Positions 33,712-44,280 are shown, numbered from the stretch's first letter. The stretch is 64,000 nt of DNA from Lysobacterales bacterium (GCA_016707485.1 JADJHN010000003.1:124001-188000), one strand, 5' to 3'. Made by a program: numbers and translations. The notes: a model not told the origin generated them from the letters alone.

Positions 33712-34695
33712 TCAGGCGGGCTCGTTGAGCCAGGTCATTTTCTTGCGCAACTCGGCACCGACCTTCTCGATCGGATGCTCGAGATCGGCCTGCTTGAGGC
33801 GCTGGTAGTTGGGCAGGCCGGCCTTGTATTCGGCCGTCCAGTTCCTTGCAAAGGTGCCGTCCTGGATCTCGGTCAGGATCGTCTTCATGCGCTGCTTGGT
33901 CGCCGCATCGACGATGCGCGGGCCGCTGACGTAATCGCCGTACTGGGCGGTCTCCGAGACATAGGTGAGCATCTTGGTGATGCCGCCCTGGTAGAGCAGA
34001 TCGACGATCAGCTTGAGTTCGTGCAATACCTCGTAATAGGCGATTTCCGGGCGGTAGCCGGCCTCGACGAGAGTCTCGAAGCCCTTCAGCACGAGTTCGC
34101 TGGCACCGCCGCACAACACCGCCTGTTCGCCGAACAGATCGGTTTCGGTTTCTTCCTTGAAATCGGTTTCGATCAGCAGCGCACGCGCACCGCCGAGGCC
34201 GGCGGCATAGGCCTTGGCCAGATCCGTGGCCTTGCCGCTGATGTCCTGGAAGGTTGCGTACAGGCAAGGCACGCCGCGACCGATCTCGAACTCGGTACGC
34301 ACCAGATGGCCCGGCCCCTTCGGCGCGACCAGGATGACGTCGATGTCGTCACGCGGGACGATGGTCTTGAAATGCACGTTGAATCCGTGCGCAAACAACA
34401 GCGCCGCCCCGGGCTTGATGTTCGGCGCGATCACCTCGCTGTAGAGCTGCGGCTGGACCATGTCCGGGGTCAGCACGGCAACCAGGTCGGCACCCTTGAC
34501 CGCCTCCCCGGGCGACAACACGGTGACGCCATCGGCCTTGGCCTTGAGTGCGGTCGGACCACCCGGGCGCAGGCCGACGACCACATCGAGGCCGCTGTCG
34601 CGCAGGTTGAGGACATGCGATCGACCCTGACTGCCATAACCGAGAACGGCAATGCGGGCATTCTTGAGAGCTTCGGTGGTTACGCTTGCGGACAT
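33712..34695 (-). CDS. ilvC: Ketol-acid reductoisomerase
   Basis: Class I (short) acetohydroxyacid isomeroreductase of 327 residues, converting acetolactate or acetohydroxybutyrate to dihydroxy acids with NADPH and Mg2+. The Rossmann motif is AVLGYGSQGRSHVLNLRDSG, followed by VGLRPGG, whose Arg fits NADPH use. The knotted C-terminal domain carries the Mg ligands in ETDLFGEQAVLCGGASELV and YYEVLHELKLIVDLLYQGG. ATG at 34695 (MSASVTTEALKNARIAVLGY) preferred over 34710. It lies between ilvD and ilvB, with gaps of 36 and 41 bp. Confidence 0.96.
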   Translation of the reverse strand: MSASVTTEALKNARIAVLGYGSQGRSHVLNLRDSGLDVVVGLRPGGPTALKAKADGVTVLSPGEAVKGADLVAVLTPDMVQPQLYSEVIAPNIKPGAALLFAHGFNVHFKTIVPRDDIDVILVAPKGPGHLVRTEFEIGRGVPCLYATFQDISGKATDLAKAYAAGLGGARALLIETDFKEETETDLFGEQAVLCGGASELVLKGFETLVEAGYRPEIAYYEVLHELKLIVDLLYQGGITKMLTYVSETAQYGDYVSGPRIVDAATKQRMKTILTEIQDGTFARNWTAEYKAGLPNYQRLKQADLEHPIEKVGAELRKKMTWLNEPA

Positions 34696-34731
34696 GCGGA
34701 TTGACTCCAATGGCTGGATCGGATGGATGAC

Positions 34732-36417
34732 TCAGGGAGAAGTGACGGCACCCTTGGCGGCCGAGCCGACCAGGGATGCGTATTTGGCAAGAACGCCACG
34801 AGTTGCTTTTGGCGCTGGAGCGATCCAGCTCGCCCGCCGCGCATCCAGGTCGGCGTCGGTTTCAATGACCCGGCGCGCCGCATCGATGACGATGCGATCG
34901 CCGTTGCGCAGCAGGCCGATTGCGCCACCGCGCACTGCTTCGGGCGCGACATGGCCGACGACAAACCCGTAGCTGGCCCCGCTGAAGCGACCGTCGGTCA
35001 TCAGCGCAACCTGGTCGGCCAGTCCACGACCCACCAGCGCGGCGGTCACCGCGAGCATCTCGCGCATGCCGGGGCCGCCAGCCGGACCTTCGTTGCGGAT
35101 CACGATGACGTCGCCGGCTTCGATCTGCCCGGACTGCACGGCGTGGAAACAGGCTTCCTCGCTCTCGTAAACCCGGGCGCGGCCCTCGAACAGCAGCGGG
35201 CCGTCGCCGGAAAGCTTGAGGATGCAGCCTTCGGGGGAAAGGTTGCCGTAAAGGATCGAGTAGCCGCCGCGCGGCTTGAACGCATGCGAAACCGGATGGA
35301 TTACCTGCTGGTCCGCCGGCGCTGGCGCCGAGGCGTCGATCTCGGCAAACAAGGTCTGCCCGGTCACCGTCGGCGCGTCCTCGAGCAAGCCTGCTGCGCG
35401 CAACTCGCGGGCAACAACGGCCATGCCGCCGGCCGCCGTCATCTCGATCGCCGTGTAGCGCCCACCCGGCATCAGATCCGTGATGACCGGCGTGGCCGCT
35501 GCCGCAGTCTCGAAATCCTCGATGTCGAGAGTCACGCCCGCTTCGTGTGCAATGGCGAGCAGATGCAGCACGGCATTGGTCGAACCCGCCGTGGCCGCAA
35601 CGATGCGCATCGCATTGCGGAATGCTTCCGGGGTGAGCAGATCCAGCGGCTTGCGTCCGGCCTTCAGACAATCCAGCACCAGCTCGCCGCATCGCCGCGC
35701 AGCATCGAGCTTGGCCGGATCGGTGGCGGCGATATCGTTGAGGCCTAGTGGCGACAGGCCCAGCGCGCCGAGCACCATGGCCATCGTGTTGGCGGTGAAC
35801 TGGCCGCCGCAGGCACCCGCGCCGGGACAGGCTTCGCGCTCGATCGTGCACAGCCGTTCGTGGGAGATCTTGCCCGCGCCATGGCTGCCGACTGCCTCGA
35901 ACACCTGCTGCACGGTGATCGATTGCCCGTCCAGCGTACCGTGCGCGATGCTGCCGCCATACAGGGCGACACCGGGAATATTGAGCCGCGCCAGCGCCAT
36001 GGCCGCCGCCGGTATGGTCTTGTCGCAGCCGCACAGCACGACCATTGCATCGAGACAATGCCCATCGACGGCCAGTTCGATCGAATCGGCGATCACTTCG
36101 CGACTGACCAGCGAGGCGCGCATGCCCGAAGTACCCATGGCGATGCCATCGGTCACCGCAATCGTGTTGAACTCGATGGGTGTACCGCCGGCGGCACGGA
36201 TGCCTTCGCTGGCCGCGTTGGCCAAATCGCGCAGATTGAGGTTGCACGGCGAGATGTTCGACCAGGTATGCACGACCGCAACCAGCGGCTTGGCGATTGC
36301 CGCCGCATCGAGACCGGTCGCATGCAGCATGGCGCGTGCGGGTGCGCGATCGGGACCAGTCTTGATCGCATCGCTGCGCATGGGTGGCTGCAGGGGAATA
36401 CGTTCGTCGGAACTCAT
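34732..36417 (-). CDS. ilvD: Dihydroxy-acid dehydratase
   Basis: A 561-residue Fe-S dehydratase of the IlvD/Edd family forming the 2-oxo acids for valine and isoleucine. Cysteines for the cluster are in VLCGCDKTIPA and PGAGACGGQFTANTMAM; also NIPGVALYGGSI. Its length fits the shorter [2Fe-2S] DHAD group. The start codon overlaps the leuB stop (ATGA). Central position in the branched-chain operon agrees with its role in the common pathway. Confidence 0.96.
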   Translation of the reverse strand: MSSDERIPLQPPMRSDAIKTGPDRAPARAMLHATGLDAAAIAKPLVAVVHTWSNISPCNLNLRDLANAASEGIRAAGGTPIEFNTIAVTDGIAMGTSGMRASLVSREVIADSIELAVDGHCLDAMVVLCGCDKTIPAAAMALARLNIPGVALYGGSIAHGTLDGQSITVQQVFEAVGSHGAGKISHERLCTIEREACPGAGACGGQFTANTMAMVLGALGLSPLGLNDIAATDPAKLDAARRCGELVLDCLKAGRKPLDLLTPEAFRNAMRIVAATAGSTNAVLHLLAIAHEAGVTLDIEDFETAAAATPVITDLMPGGRYTAIEMTAAGGMAVVARELRAAGLLEDAPTVTGQTLFAEIDASAPAPADQQVIHPVSHAFKPRGGYSILYGNLSPEGCILKLSGDGPLLFEGRARVYESEEACFHAVQSGQIEAGDVIVIRNEGPAGGPGMREMLAVTAALVGRGLADQVALMTDGRFSGASYGFVVGHVAPEAVRGGAIGLLRNGDRIVIDAARRVIETDADLDARRASWIAPAPKATRGVLAKYASLVGSAAKGAVTSP

Positions 36418-37481
36418 GCGGCAGCCTTCCGTCGAGTTTTCAATTGCGCCAGCACCGCCGCGGTGACTTCGCGCGTGCCTGCCGTACCGCCGAGATCACG
36501 GGTCAACTCGGCAGATTCGAGGACGCCATCGACCGCCGCTTCCAGCAGACGCGCTTCGGCTTCGAGGCCGAGCGAATGGCGCAGCAGCAAGGCGGCGCTG
36601 AGGATCGCGCCGATCGGATTGGCGATGCCCTGCCCTGCGATGTCCGGCGCCGAACCATGGATCGGCTCATACACGCCGAGGCGACCGCTGCCGAGCGATG
36701 CCGATGGCGAGACGCCCAGCGATCCGGCCAGTGCGGCGGCTTCGTCGGTGAGGATGTCGCCAAACAGGTTTTCGGTGACGATGACGTCATAGGCCGAGGG
36801 TCGCGTCAGCAACAACATGGCCATCGAATCGACCAGTTGGTGTTCAACGGTGACGTCGGCATATTCGGCAACCACGCGTTCGGTGGTCGCGCGCCACAAG
36901 CGCGAGGTTTCCAGCACGTTGGCCTTGTCGACCGAAGTCAGCCGGCCCGTGCGTCCACGCGCCAGCTCGCAGGCGCGACGGACGACACGTTCGACTTCGG
37001 CGACGCTGTAGCGGCACTCGTCGATGGCGACATCGCCCTCGCGCAACTTCTTGCCGAAGTAGGCACCGCCGGTCAGTTCGCGCACGAACAGCAGGTCGAC
37101 GCCGATCAGATTCCCGGCTTTCAGCGGCGAGAGGCTGGCCAGACGCGGATGCACGCGCAGCGGACGCAAGTTGGCAAACACACCCAGCTTGGCGCGCAGC
37201 GCGAGCAGACCCTGCTCGGGGCGGATCTTGGCGTGCGGATCCGACCACTTCGGACCACCCACCGCGCCCAGCAACACCGCATCGGAATTTGCGCAGGCAT
37301 CGATCGTCGCCTGCGGCAAGGGATCGCCACAACGATCCATCGCGCTGCCACCGATCAACTGTTCGTTGAACTCGAAGACGTGGCCATGCTGGCTGCCGAT
37401 CTCGCCCAATACGGCGACTGCAGCCGAGGTTACTTCGGGGCCGATGCCGTCCCCGCCAATCACCGTGATGACGGCTCTCAT
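36414..37481 (-). CDS. leuB: 3-isopropylmalate dehydrogenase
   Basis: A 355-residue NAD-dependent beta-decarboxylating dehydrogenase that gives 2-oxoisocaproate. The N-terminal GGDGIGPEVTSAAVAVL and the signature IVTENLFGDILTDEAAALAGSLG with the SVDKANVLETSRLWR active-site segment are plain. The NAD site GSAPDIAGQGIANP is present. The true start is ATG 37481; the longer open frame is an overlap artefact with leuD. Start and stop overlap their neighbours by 4 bp each. Confidence 0.96.
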   Translation of the reverse strand: MRAVITVIGGDGIGPEVTSAAVAVLGEIGSQHGHVFEFNEQLIGGSAMDRCGDPLPQATIDACANSDAVLLGAVGGPKWSDPHAKIRPEQGLLALRAKLGVFANLRPLRVHPRLASLSPLKAGNLIGVDLLFVRELTGGAYFGKKLREGDVAIDECRYSVAEVERVVRRACELARGRTGRLTSVDKANVLETSRLWRATTERVVAEYADVTVEHQLVDSMAMLLLTRPSAYDVIVTENLFGDILTDEAAALAGSLGVSPSASLGSGRLGVYEPIHGSAPDIAGQGIANPIGAILSAALLLRHSLGLEAEARLLEAAVDGVLESAELTRDLGGTAGTREVTAAVLAQLKTRRKAAA

Positions 37482-38083
37482 GCTGCACGCTCCGTGGAAA
37501 ATGGGCTGGTGGCGCGACGTGACTCCCACGCCCTGATGTCGGTTTCGGCTTCGAGCAGATAACCGAGCTGGTCGACGCCATTGAGCAGGCAATGGCGGGC
37601 AAATCGGTCGAGCTCGAACGCAATCGTCGAACCATCGGCCTTGCTGATTTTTCCTTCGGCGATATCGATGACCAGCTCGATCCCGGGTGCGGCCAGCAGG
37701 GCGCGATGCTCCGACGCATCGATGACGATGGTGAGCAGGCCATTCTTCAGCGCGTTGCTGCGGAAGATGTCGGCGATCCCGGAGGAGATCACCGCTTCGA
37801 TGCCGTAATCGAGCAAGGCCCAGGGCGCGTGTTCGCGTGACGAGCCACAACCGAAATTGTCTCCGGCGACAAGGATCCGACAACCCCGGGCTTCCGCTTG
37901 GTTGAGCGGAAAATCAGAGTTGGGCGTGCCGTCTTCACGATAGCGCCAGTCGTTGAAAGCGAAGCGGCCAAGACCCGCGCGCTCGGTCGTGGTCAGGAAG
38001 CGCGCCGGGATGATGCGATCGGTATCGATGTTCTCGAACGGCAGTACCGCCGTGCGTGATTGCACCTGGTTCAATGGCTTCAT
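37478..38083 (-). CDS. leuD: 3-isopropylmalate dehydratase, small subunit
   Basis: The 201-residue swivel-domain subunit of isopropylmalate isomerase, working with LeuC. Signatures: PFENIDTDRIIPARFLTTTE, ILVAGDNFGCGSSREHAPWALLDYG and GIADIFRSNALKNGLL. ATG at 38083 (MKPLNQ) overlaps the leuC stop as ATGA; an ATG nine bases earlier is less likely. Confidence 0.96.
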   Translation of the reverse strand: MKPLNQVQSRTAVLPFENIDTDRIIPARFLTTTERAGLGRFAFNDWRYREDGTPNSDFPLNQAEARGCRILVAGDNFGCGSSREHAPWALLDYGIEAVISSGIADIFRSNALKNGLLTIVIDASEHRALLAAPGIELVIDIAEGKISKADGSTIAFELDRFARHCLLNGVDQLGYLLEAETDIRAWESRRATSPFSTERAA

Positions 38084-39489
38084 GCGGCGCACTCCTGGAA
38101 CGCATCGGGATCACTGATGATTCCGGCAATCGCGGCGATGGCGGCAACGCGTGGACTGGCCAGAACCGTGCGCACACCGGGCCCTTGCCGACCCTCGAAA
38201 TTGCGGTTGCTGGTGGAGACCACGAGTTGCCCCGGCCGGGCAATATCGCCATTCATGCCGATGCACATCGAGCAACCGGCCTCGCGCCACTCGGCGCCGG
38301 CCGCGCGAAACACTTCATCGAGCCCTTCGGCTTCGGCCTCGCGCTTGATCCGCACCGAACCCGGCACGATCAGCGCACGCAGGCCATCGGCAAGCTTGCG
38401 TCCGCGCATGATCGCCGCCGCTTCGCGCAGATCCGAAAGGCGTGAATTCGTGCAACTGCCAACGAAGACGACATCGACCTTCTGCCCGGTCAGCGCGGTA
38501 CCGCCCACGAAGTGCATGTAGCTGAGCGCCTTGGCCTCCTGCGCATCCCGCGCAGCCGGAATCGCTGACGCAATCGGCGTGACCATGCCCGGGTGCGTGC
38601 CGTAGCTGATGGTCGGCCCGATTGCACTGGCATCGATATGTACTTCGCTGTCATGGCGCGCGCCTGCATCGCTGGCCAGCGTGCGCCAGGCGGCAACCGC
38701 CCTGTCCCATTCAGCGCCTTGCGGAGCACGCGGGCGCCCTTGCAGCCAGTCGAAGGTCACCTGATCGGGTGCGATCAAGCCCGCACGCGCACCCGCCTCG
38801 ATCGACATGTTGCAGACAGTCATGCGCTCTTCCATCGACAGCGCCTGGATTGCCGCGCCACGATATTCGATGACATGACCGGTGCCGCCACCGACGCCGA
38901 TGCGGCCGATGATGTGCAGGATCAGATCCTTGGCACTGACGCCTGCACGCAGTGCGCCATCGACATGGATCGCCATTGATTTCGGCTTGCGCTGAAGCAG
39001 GCATTGCGTTGCCAGAACGTGACCGACTTCGGTCGTGCCGATGCCGAACGCAAGCGCGCCAAACGCGCCGTGCGTCGCCGTGTGGCTGTCACCGCAGACA
39101 ATGGTCATGCCCGGCTGGGTCGCGCCCAGTTCGGGGCCGATCACATGCACGATGCCGCGGTGTTCGCTGTTCCAGCCATGGAGTTCGATGCCGAACTCCC
39201 GGCAGTTCGCTTCGAGCAGTTCGACCTGTTGCCTGGCCTCGGCAGTGACGTAGGCGCGGTTTCCATCTGCGTCCGCAGGCAAGGTCGGCGTTGAATGATC
39301 CAGCGTCGCCAGCACGCGTCCGGGACAGCGGACGTTCAAGCCACGCGAACGCAGCTCGCTGAAGGCCTGCGGCGTGGTCACTTCATGGATCAGATGCAGA
39401 TCGACGTAGAGGATGCCCGGCGTATCGCTGGTTTCCGCACGTACCTGATGCGCATCCCAGATTTTTTCGATGATGGTACGAGGCTTCAT
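38080..39489 (-). CDS. leuC: 3-isopropylmalate dehydratase, large subunit
   Basis: A 469-residue aconitase-superfamily subunit with a [4Fe-4S] cluster. Cluster cysteines lie in VFVGSCTNSRLSDLREAA and GCSMCIGMNGD; the substrate segment CGDSHTATHGAFGALAFGIGTTEVGHV is typical, as is IIEKIWDAHQV at the N-terminus. With LeuD it isomerises 2- to 3-isopropylmalate. Start overlaps the ilvE stop (ATGA). Confidence 0.96.
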   Translation of the reverse strand: MKPRTIIEKIWDAHQVRAETSDTPGILYVDLHLIHEVTTPQAFSELRSRGLNVRCPGRVLATLDHSTPTLPADADGNRAYVTAEARQQVELLEANCREFGIELHGWNSEHRGIVHVIGPELGATQPGMTIVCGDSHTATHGAFGALAFGIGTTEVGHVLATQCLLQRKPKSMAIHVDGALRAGVSAKDLILHIIGRIGVGGGTGHVIEYRGAAIQALSMEERMTVCNMSIEAGARAGLIAPDQVTFDWLQGRPRAPQGAEWDRAVAAWRTLASDAGARHDSEVHIDASAIGPTISYGTHPGMVTPIASAIPAARDAQEAKALSYMHFVGGTALTGQKVDVVFVGSCTNSRLSDLREAAAIMRGRKLADGLRALIVPGSVRIKREAEAEGLDEVFRAAGAEWREAGCSMCIGMNGDIARPGQLVVSTSNRNFEGRQGPGVRTVLASPRVAAIAAIAGIISDPDAFQECAA

Positions 39490-40457
39490 GCGACAGCCTC
39501 TGAACGCACATGCATCTGTCCGTATCGGGCATTGAAATCCGACGGAACCTGGCTCAACCAGTTGCGCGAATCCGCCGTGCTGCCATCGAACAATCCAAAA
39601 AATGCCTTCTGCAACGCGCGCGTCATCGGACCAGGCTTGCCGGTTCCAACCGGTTTGCGATCAACCGAGCGCACCGGGGTGATTTCGGCGGCAGTGCCGG
39701 TCAGGAAAACCTCGTCCGAGGTGTACAAGGCTTCTCGCGGCAGATCGCGTTCCTCGACCTTGTAGCCGAGGTCGCGAGCCAGCGTGATCACGGTGTCACG
39801 GGTGATCCCGGCAAGGATGCCCGCACTCGTGGATGGCGTGAGCAGGCGTCCCTTGCGCACGACGAACAGGTTCTCGCCGGCACCTTCGCTGAGCAGGCCA
39901 TTGGTGCCCAGCGCAATGCCTTCGTGATAGCCGCCACGCTTGGCTTCGAACCCGATCAACTGGCTCGACAGGTAATTGCCGCCGGCCTTGGCCCAGCTCG
40001 GCGTCGTGTTCGGGGCCGGACGATTCCACGAGGAAACACAGACATCCGCACCGTGTTCGATTGCCTCGCCGAGATAGGCACCCCAATCCAGCGCCATGAT
40101 CGAGACATCCACCGGCGAACCGTGATCCGGCACCACGCCGAGGCCGCCGGCACCGCGAAACACGATTGGCCGGACATACGCGGACTTCATCCGGTTCAGG
40201 GCGATCAATTCGAGGCAGGCGGTGTTGATTTCCTCTTCGCTGTAACCGATGTCGATCTCGTACATGCGGGCCGATTCAAACAGGCGCGCGGTATGTTCGG
40301 CGAGGCGGAAAAATGCCGGGCCGTTGGGCGTGGCGTAAACGCGCTCGCCCTCGAACACCGAAGAGCCGTAGTGCAAGGCATGTGCGCTGACATGCACGGT
40401 GGCCTCTTCCCAGGGCTTGAATTGGCCGTTGTGCCAGACGTGACTTGCTTGATTCAT
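39486..40457 (-). CDS. ilvE: Branched-chain amino acid aminotransferase
   Basis: A 323-residue class IV PLP aminotransferase that makes the final transamination to Val, Leu and Ile. Visible are VHVSAHALHYGSSVFEG, PSWAKAGGNYLSSQLIGFEA (with the PLP lysine just before in the family fold), EGAGENLFVV and GTAAEITPVRSVD. The start ATG at 40457 gives MNQASHVWHNGQFKPW. It follows leuA by 10 bp, an unusual position between the leu genes. Confidence 0.95.
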   Translation of the reverse strand: MNQASHVWHNGQFKPWEEATVHVSAHALHYGSSVFEGERVYATPNGPAFFRLAEHTARLFESARMYEIDIGYSEEEINTACLELIALNRMKSAYVRPIVFRGAGGLGVVPDHGSPVDVSIMALDWGAYLGEAIEHGADVCVSSWNRPAPNTTPSWAKAGGNYLSSQLIGFEAKRGGYHEGIALGTNGLLSEGAGENLFVVRKGRLLTPSTSAGILAGITRDTVITLARDLGYKVEERDLPREALYTSDEVFLTGTAAEITPVRSVDRKPVGTGKPGPMTRALQKAFFGLFDGSTADSRNWLSQVPSDFNARYGQMHVRSEAVA

Positions 40458-40467
40458 GGGATCGTTC

Positions 40468-42069
<1,602 letters not shown>

Positions 42070-42104
42070 TTCAGGTTCCGTGGGGTTGATGCGGAAAAAC
42101 AAGG

Positions 42105-42140
42105 CCAAAAAAAACCCCGCCTCGTTGCCGGGGCGGGGTT
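42105..42140 (-). terminator. Attenuator terminator before leuA
   Basis: On the minus strand AACCCCGCC pairs with GGCGGGGTT around a ten-base loop and is followed by eight T. This is a textbook intrinsic terminator in the leader, 36 bp before the leuA ATG and 28 bp after the leader peptide stop. It should stop transcription when the leader peptide is translated freely. Confidence 0.9.
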
Positions 42141-42167
42141 TCGGGGTTCGATTGCTCAATGAATACC

Positions 42168-42302
42168 CTAGCCCGCGCCTCCGCAGCTAATAAGTACGAG
42201 CGAAATGAGAACAACAGACGGGTTTTCGACGCGCGAACAGCCGCCGATTCGAGCGACTCGCTGGAAATCGGGGAGTTGGGAGATTGTGTTGCGCTGCGAC
42301 AT
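42168..42302 (-). CDS. leu/ilv operon leader peptide
   Basis: A 44-residue frame, start MSQRNTISQLPDF, stop TAG at 42170-42168. Residues 30-38 read VVLISLVLI: eight of nine codons are for valine, leucine or isoleucine, followed by SCGGAG. This resembles the E. coli ilvGMEDA leader (ISLVVISVVVII ... CGAA). Ribosome stalling at these codons when charged branched-chain tRNAs are scarce would prevent the terminator from forming. There is no other start codon in frame. No ribosome site is apparent before the ATG, and the predicted transcription start falls close to it, so translation may be leaderless. Confidence 0.72.
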   Translation of the reverse strand: MSQRNTISQLPDFQRVARIGGCSRVENPSVVLISLVLISCGGAG

Positions 42303-42308
42303 GGATCG

Positions 42309-42338
42309 ACCGTAACCGATGTCAAAAGCCCCTGTCAA
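42309..42338 (-). promoter_or_regulatory. Predicted promoter of the leu/ilv operon
   Basis: On the minus strand, TTGACA (42338-42333), an 18-base spacer and TACGGT (42314-42309). The -35 is perfect, the -10 weak. A second TTGACA at 42325-42320 has no good partner. The start of transcription would fall near 42302. Confidence 0.5.
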
Positions 42339-42477
42339 GCGATTGTTTCGGTAGTTGCAAGCGCAACATTTTCTGAAGCCTTTGGACGTATGGATGGCTT
42401 AATGGCAGGATTCGGGATTAGGGTTTCGGGATAACCAGCCATTCGCCTGCTGGATGGCGGGATTCGCGGCGTTGTGC

Positions 42478-42816
42478 TCAGGCGAGGCGGCTACCGTTGG
42501 GTACCGGGCGTTCGGTGGTGGTGATGACGACGCCGGCTGCGGTTGGAAATCCGGTCAGCAGGAACTGCGAGCGCAGCGGGCCGATTTGCTTTTCGGGGAA
42601 ATTGATCACGCCGACAATCTGACGGCCGATCAATTCAGCGGGTGTGTACAAGGTCGCGACCTGGGCGCTGGTCCGGAGCTCGCCGTACGGGCCGAAATCC
42701 ACCCAGATCTTGTAGGCGGGCTTGCGTGCTTCGGCGAAGCGCTCGACTCGCGTGATCGTGCCGGCAACCATGTGCACGCGCTCGAATTCGCTCCAAGTGA
42801 GCGGCTCGCCGTTCAC
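42478..42816 (-). CDS. csaA: tRNA-binding (CsaA-like) protein
   Basis: A 112-residue OB-fold protein of the CsaA/YgjH tRNA-binding group. Its core is VAGTITRVERFAEARKPAYKIWVDFGPYG, then RTSAQVATLY, LIGRQIVGVINFPEKQIGP, and the end TTTERPVPNGSRL. CsaA has chaperone-like and tRNA-binding activity. The start is GTG at 42816 (MNGEPLTWSEFERVH), two bases after the stop of the lipoprotein gene. The length equals that of the family, so longer readings are wrong. Probably co-transcribed with the lipoprotein. Confidence 0.82.
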   Translation of the reverse strand: MNGEPLTWSEFERVHMVAGTITRVERFAEARKPAYKIWVDFGPYGELRTSAQVATLYTPAELIGRQIVGVINFPEKQIGPLRSQFLLTGFPTAAGVVITTTERPVPNGSRLA

Positions 42817-42817
42817 G

Positions 42818-43753
42818 TCAGCGGCTTGGAGCAGGAGCGGCGCTGTCGAGGCCGACCTGCAACCAGCCGAGATTGATGCCAATCCGGGTGGCCTCGGGAT
42901 TCGCCCAGGCATAGGCAAGGGTTCGACCACTGGCATCCTCGATCACCGACAGCTTGACCACCGGCACATTGCCATCGCGATAAGTCGCGCGTTCCAGCTC
43001 CAGCGAGTAACCCGAGTTCTTTCCATCCCGCCACAGCAGCGCGGCGCGACCGCCTTCGTTGCCAATGCGCAGTTCGCGATTCATGTGCCAATCGGTGCTT
43101 TCGGCCCGCGCATCGGGCCCGACACCGTTGATGGCCGCCCAACCCGCATACCAGCGCACGCGCCGTGCCTCGGCACGCGCATCGGGGCCACGCGCCTGGT
43201 CCGCGTATAGGCGCACGCGCAGGGCGTCGCCATCATGCTCGATCGACAACGGCAACAACGCTGCCATGGCGCCGATGCCGGGAGCCACGGTGACGCAACT
43301 GGCCAGGTCGGCACGCACGTTGAGTCCCGAGGCGCTGGCCGCGCCACGCAAGGCACAGGCATCGAGTGCCACCCATTGCTCGACATCGAAGTCCTTGCCG
43401 AGCGCGGGGTTTGCCGTCAGTGCGCGGTACGGCGTCAACTGCAACGAGCCATCGACCGACTTGAGCGAGCGCATGATCCAGGTCGCGGTCAAATCGCTGC
43501 TGCCGGAAACACGTACTTTCCAGAGGTACCAGCCCGCCTTTGACAACGGCGTGATCTCGAACTTCACACGCGGCACCAGCGTGGCATCGGAGCGGGCGAC
43601 CTGCTCGTGGTTGTCGTACTCGCCATCAAACCATGCGCGCTGCGCATCGGGTGCGACGAAATCCGGCGTGCTGCGCAAGGGATTGCTCTGGCAGGCACCG
43701 AGCAGGAAGGCAGCAAGCAACGGGAGAAGCGGTATCGAATTCGGCTTGTTCAT
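42818..43753 (-). CDS. Lipoprotein of unknown function (CpeT-like start)
   Basis: A 311-residue lipoprotein: signal MNKPNSIPLLPLLAAFLLGA then Cys21 (LLGAC lipobox). The N-terminal third (RAWFDGEYDNHEQVARSDATL ... GWYLWKVRVSG ... LQLTPYRALTA) resembles the CpcT/CpeT chromophore lyase-type fold that also appears in non-photosynthetic bacteria; I hold this only as a possibility. The rest is beta-rich and unrecognised. ATG 43753 gives the signal peptide; the longer frame does not. Followed immediately by csaA. Confidence 0.7.
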   Translation of the reverse strand: MNKPNSIPLLPLLAAFLLGACQSNPLRSTPDFVAPDAQRAWFDGEYDNHEQVARSDATLVPRVKFEITPLSKAGWYLWKVRVSGSSDLTATWIMRSLKSVDGSLQLTPYRALTANPALGKDFDVEQWVALDACALRGAASASGLNVRADLASCVTVAPGIGAMAALLPLSIEHDGDALRVRLYADQARGPDARAEARRVRWYAGWAAINGVGPDARAESTDWHMNRELRIGNEGGRAALLWRDGKNSGYSLELERATYRDGNVPVVKLSVIEDASGRTLAYAWANPEATRIGINLGWLQVGLDSAAPAPSR

Positions 43754-43851
43754 CGGACAAGGATAGACCGGCGCAGGGATTCGGCGATATACGGCGATAC
43801 GCCGAGCTGACGACCCCGCTATCCTCGTCGGGCAAAACGAGGGAGACATTC

Positions 43852-44274
43852 TTGACTGACGACATGCTTCGCGCAGACCCGCTTCTGCGTCGCCAGACCC
43901 TGGTTGCCCTGGCTCTTGCCGCCATTCTTGCCGTCGTCACGGTGCTTCTTTTCCATGACTGGTTGAGCGGAATCGCGGCAATCCCCGGCACCGATCTGTT
44001 GCTCCTGCGCCTGCGCCGCCTGATCGGCATCGGCATGACCGGCTCGGCGCTGTGTCTCGCCGTGCTTGCCTGGTATTCCGCACGCAAGGCGGCCAAGGTG
44101 AAAGTTTTTCAGCAGTGGCCCTTGCCGGGCGTACGCGTGCTGCGCGATACGCCGGTCCGGCGCGGCCCTGCGGCACGCTCGATCGGGCACTGGCTGAATG
44201 CCGCCGCCGCTGTGCTGATGCTGCTGGCCGTCGCTACCGGCCTGGTCAGCTGGCGCCTGCTCAGCCTGAGCTGA
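43852..44274 (+). CDS. Small three-helix membrane protein
   Basis: A 140-residue hydrophobic protein with three probable membrane helices (about 17-37, 55-75, 112-136) and a basic loop (ARKAAKVKVFQQWPLPGVRV, LRDTPVRRGPAARSIG). TTG at 43852 sits 5 bp after a GGGAGA ribosome site; the next ATG (43864) is 17 bp away and less likely. No family is recognised. Divergent from the lipoprotein gene and convergent with dbpA. Confidence 0.6.
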   Translation: MTDDMLRADPLLRRQTLVALALAAILAVVTVLLFHDWLSGIAAIPGTDLLLLRLRRLIGIGMTGSALCLAVLAWYSARKAAKVKVFQQWPLPGVRVLRDTPVRRGPAARSIGHWLNAAAAVLMLLAVATGLVSWRLLSLS

Positions 44275-44280
44275 GCCTCG

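Noticed and set aside
33671..34267. ilvB frame extending upstream to give an 824-residue protein
   Set aside because: The extra 200 residues are antisense-free out-of-frame reading of ilvC; ATG 33670 has a good ribosome site and the family start.
42071..42325. 84-codon frame through the leuA leader containing LLFSFRSYLL
   Set aside because: Has two double-Leu spots but runs through the terminator to leuA; the neighbouring frame with VVLISLVLI and a stop before the terminator is a better leader peptide.
42297..42325. Second TTGACA (42325-42320) as -35 box
   Set aside because: No acceptable -10 at 16-18 bp.
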